A stretch of DNA of 64,000 nucleotides from Piscinibacter sp. HJYY11. GTDB taxonomy: Bacteria > Pseudomonadota > Gammaproteobacteria > Burkholderiales > Burkholderiaceae_C. The stretch's first letter is position 1, and each line of letters begins with the position of its first letter. The position numbers and the translations under genes were made by a program. The DNA lies in NCBI RefSeq assembly GCF_016735515.1, contig NZ_JAERQZ010000001.1, forward strand, positions 2,032,646 through 2,096,645, given 5' to 3'. The notes under the pieces were generated by a model, which made no database searches, was not told the DNA's origin, and was given only the letters and a program-made list of their open reading frames with translations. Shown here piece by piece: positions 62,550-64,000 of the stretch.

Positions 62550-63644
62550 CTAGACGCGGTAGGCCTGGCCGGCCTCGGCCACCAGCCGCTCCCAGCGCAA
62601 GGCGTCCTGGGCGGCGGCCAGTTTCTGGCGCACTTCGTCCCCGTGCGCTGCGAGGAAATCAAGGCAGGCGAGCACGGCGTCGGGCGTGCGGTCGCGCAGC
62701 AGCAGGCCTTCCAGGCCGTGTCGGCGCATGAAGGCACCGAGGTCGCCGGTGTCGGTGCAGAAGAAGACCCGGCCGTGGTTGAGCAGCGCGTACAGCACGC
62801 CGGACTGCGAGGCGCGCTGGTAGGGGAGGAGGAAGACGGCGTTCTGCGCCAGCAGCGAGAGAAGCTGTGCGTCGTCGAGGTAGCCGTCGTGCAGGGCCAC
62901 GCCCTTGCTGCGCAACTCGGCCTGCAGTTCATGCAACCCCGGTGACCAGGCCCCGTAGACCACCAGCGACAGGCCGCGGCGCTGGATCTCGGCCGACTGC
63001 GCTAGAGCACGGAACAGCTCCACGCCCTTGTAGGGCTGCACCCGCCCCCAGAACACCAGCGCCTCCGCATGGAGTGGGCGGTCGTAAGGCGCGGCCTCGG
63101 CCTGCGGCGTGACCGGCAGCAACCCGTGCGGCAGCACCGTCGACTTGGCGCGGTAACGCTCGCCATAGCGCTGCAGGAAGTCGTCGCGCGTCGCATCGCT
63201 GACGAAGACCAGCTCGCGCGCCAGGTCCGCGAGGCGCCGCGTCGGCGCGTGCTGCGGGCTGCTGAAACCATGCGGCACCGCGTTGTGCACGGTGAACACG
63301 AACTTGCCGCGCAGCAGCGCGAACACCAGCCATTCCAGCGGCCAGAAGCCGCTGAACTGCAGGTTCACCGTGCCGTACCGGCCGGCGCGCAGCAGCACGC
63401 TGGCAAGCTGCAGCGCATAGGCCCACGCGCCCCCGAGGCGGGACGCGACCGAGCCGGAGATCGCCCGCGCCACGACCTGCACGCCAGGCAGTGCACGCAT
63501 CGCCACCAGGAATTCGCCGTTGTAGCGGGTGGTCGAGCCGTAGAAGTCGACCGGCCGCCCGTTCGCCGCCAGTCCCTTCACCAAATGAAAGTCGTAGGGC
63601 AGCACGAAGGAGCCCGGGTCGACGATGGCGATGCGCCGGCTCAA
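62550..63644 (-). CDS. Family 4 glycosyltransferase
   Basis: A 364-residue GT-B enzyme: IVDPGSFVLPYDFHLVKGL at the start, FVFTVHNAVPHG, VFWGRVQPYKGVELF for nucleotide binding, and a carboxy part LLPYQRASQSGVLYALLNHGR in place of the standard E-x7-E motif. The start appears to be TTG at 63644, whose last bases overlap the stop of the upstream acyltransferase gene (TTGA). Donor and acceptor are unknown. Confidence 0.82.
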   Translation of the reverse strand: MSRRIAIVDPGSFVLPYDFHLVKGLAANGRPVDFYGSTTRYNGEFLVAMRALPGVQVVARAISGSVASRLGGAWAYALQLASVLLRAGRYGTVNLQFSGFWPLEWLVFALLRGKFVFTVHNAVPHGFSSPQHAPTRRLADLARELVFVSDATRDDFLQRYGERYRAKSTVLPHGLLPVTPQAEAAPYDRPLHAEALVFWGRVQPYKGVELFRALAQSAEIQRRGLSLVVYGAWSPGLHELQAELRSKGVALHDGYLDDAQLLSLLAQNAVFLLPYQRASQSGVLYALLNHGRVFFCTDTGDLGAFMRRHGLEGLLLRDRTPDAVLACLDFLAAHGDEVRQKLAAAQDALRWERLVAEAGQAYRV

Positions 63645-64000
63645 TGCGCGAACCAGAAACGGCGCTTGAGCGTGTAGGCCGGGACGCAGCCCCGCTCGCC
63701 GAGGTCGACCGCCGGGTTGCCGCCGACCATGCGGCCGGGCGGCACATCTTTCGTCACGACCGCGCCGGCCATCACCACGGCGCCCTGCCCCACATGCACA
63801 CCGGGCATCAGCATCGCGCCGGCAAAGACCACCGCGTGATCATCGAGGCGGATCGGCGCCGATTTGGTGGCGAACGTCGGGTCGTGCCCCATCGTGTAGA
63901 GCTTGGCATCGTGCGCGATCGACACGTGCCGGCCGATCTCGATGCCGCCGCGGTTGTCGAGGTACACGCCGCGGTTGATGAGCGACCCCTCGCCCACGCG
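63641..64000 (-). CDS. Hexapeptide-repeat acyltransferase, 3' part (5' end outside window)
   Basis: The last 119 residues of a left-handed beta-helix acyltransferase; the frame is open to the window edge. Hexapeptide turns are visible (INRGVY, IEIGRH, VSIAHD, VHVGQG, AVVMAGAVVTKDV), and an internal loop with YTMGHD includes the His typical of the catalytic site. Such enzymes acetylate sugars in O-antigen and capsule synthesis. Reading continues upstream of the window, so the substrate domain is not seen. Confidence 0.82.
   Translation of the reverse strand, partial: RVGEGSLINRGVYLDNRGGIEIGRHVSIAHDAKLYTMGHDPTFATKSAPIRLDDHAVVFAGAMLMPGVHVGQGAVVMAGAVVTKDVPPGRMVGGNPAVDLGERGCVPAYTLKRRFWFAH

Overview
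The window is high-GC chromosomal DNA of a betaproteobacterium, most likely of the order Burkholderiales. The reasons are the gene order of its housekeeping blocks (rpoE-rseA-rseB-mucD-lepA-lepB-DUF4845-rnc-era-recO-pdxJ-nagZ; yceD-rpmF-plsX-fabH-fabD-fabG-acpP-fabF; rne divergent from rluC) and the dense chains of 1-8 base gene overlaps. No tRNA, rRNA, insertion sequence, CRISPR array or plasmid function was seen.

Layout, housekeeping half (1-30.1 kb). The 3' part of lysA is followed by a TolB-like lipoprotein gene. A minus-strand run then holds an S49 peptidase, a Rieske protein, a HAD phosphatase and rluC. A 617-base region without a gene separates rluC from rne and is probably the rne leader. 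A bidirectional terminator separates rne from nagZ. Next come the lepA-lepB-rnc-era-recO-pdxJ-nagZ series and the envelope-stress operon rpoE-rseA-rseB-mucD. The MucD-like protein has alanine in place of the catalytic serine. Between mucD and lepA lies a possible 64-base small RNA or attenuator. The fatty-acid operon rpmF to fabF follows, then maf, an RsmI-like methylase and an RhlE helicase.

Layout, surface-polysaccharide half (30.2-64 kb). Part A (+): dTDP-rhamnose genes rfbBDAC, then an FkbM methyltransferase, a Zn-ribbon methyltransferase, GT2, a flippase-like membrane protein, a GT11 fucosyltransferase and another GT2. Part B (41-44 kb): a polymerase/ligase-like membrane protein (-), a 75-residue membrane protein, a sulfatase-fold membrane enzyme with Thr in place of the formylglycine Cys, and a methyltransferase. 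Part C (-, 50.8 to 43.8 kb): six tightly coupled genes, namely an unknown protein, a formyltransferase-fold protein, a 1031-residue nucleotidyltransferase/PEP-synthase-like fusion, a class I glutamine amidotransferase, a LicC-like cytidylyltransferase and a TagB/F-like transferase. Part D: a WecA-like initiating transferase (+). Part E (-, 64 to 52 kb): hexapeptide acyltransferase, GT4, TylF-type methyltransferase, flippase, methyltransferase, GT4, GT2, methyltransferase, DegT aminotransferase, PglC-like sugar transferase, a WbpM/PglF-like dehydratase and galE.

The most interesting part is C. Its three central enzymes have the family types, and a similar small-operon layout, of the Campylobacter jejuni enzymes that make the activated phosphoramidate for O-methyl phosphoramidate capsule decoration: glutamine kinase, phosphoglutamine cytidylyltransferase and gamma-glutamyl-CDP-amidate hydrolase. 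I infer that this betaproteobacterium carries a phosphoramidate (P-N) polysaccharide-modification pathway with a fused kinase and a different, possibly CDP-glycerol-transferase-like, transfer step. The whole right half would make a rhamnose-containing, fucosylated, methylated O-antigen, capsule or exopolysaccharide.
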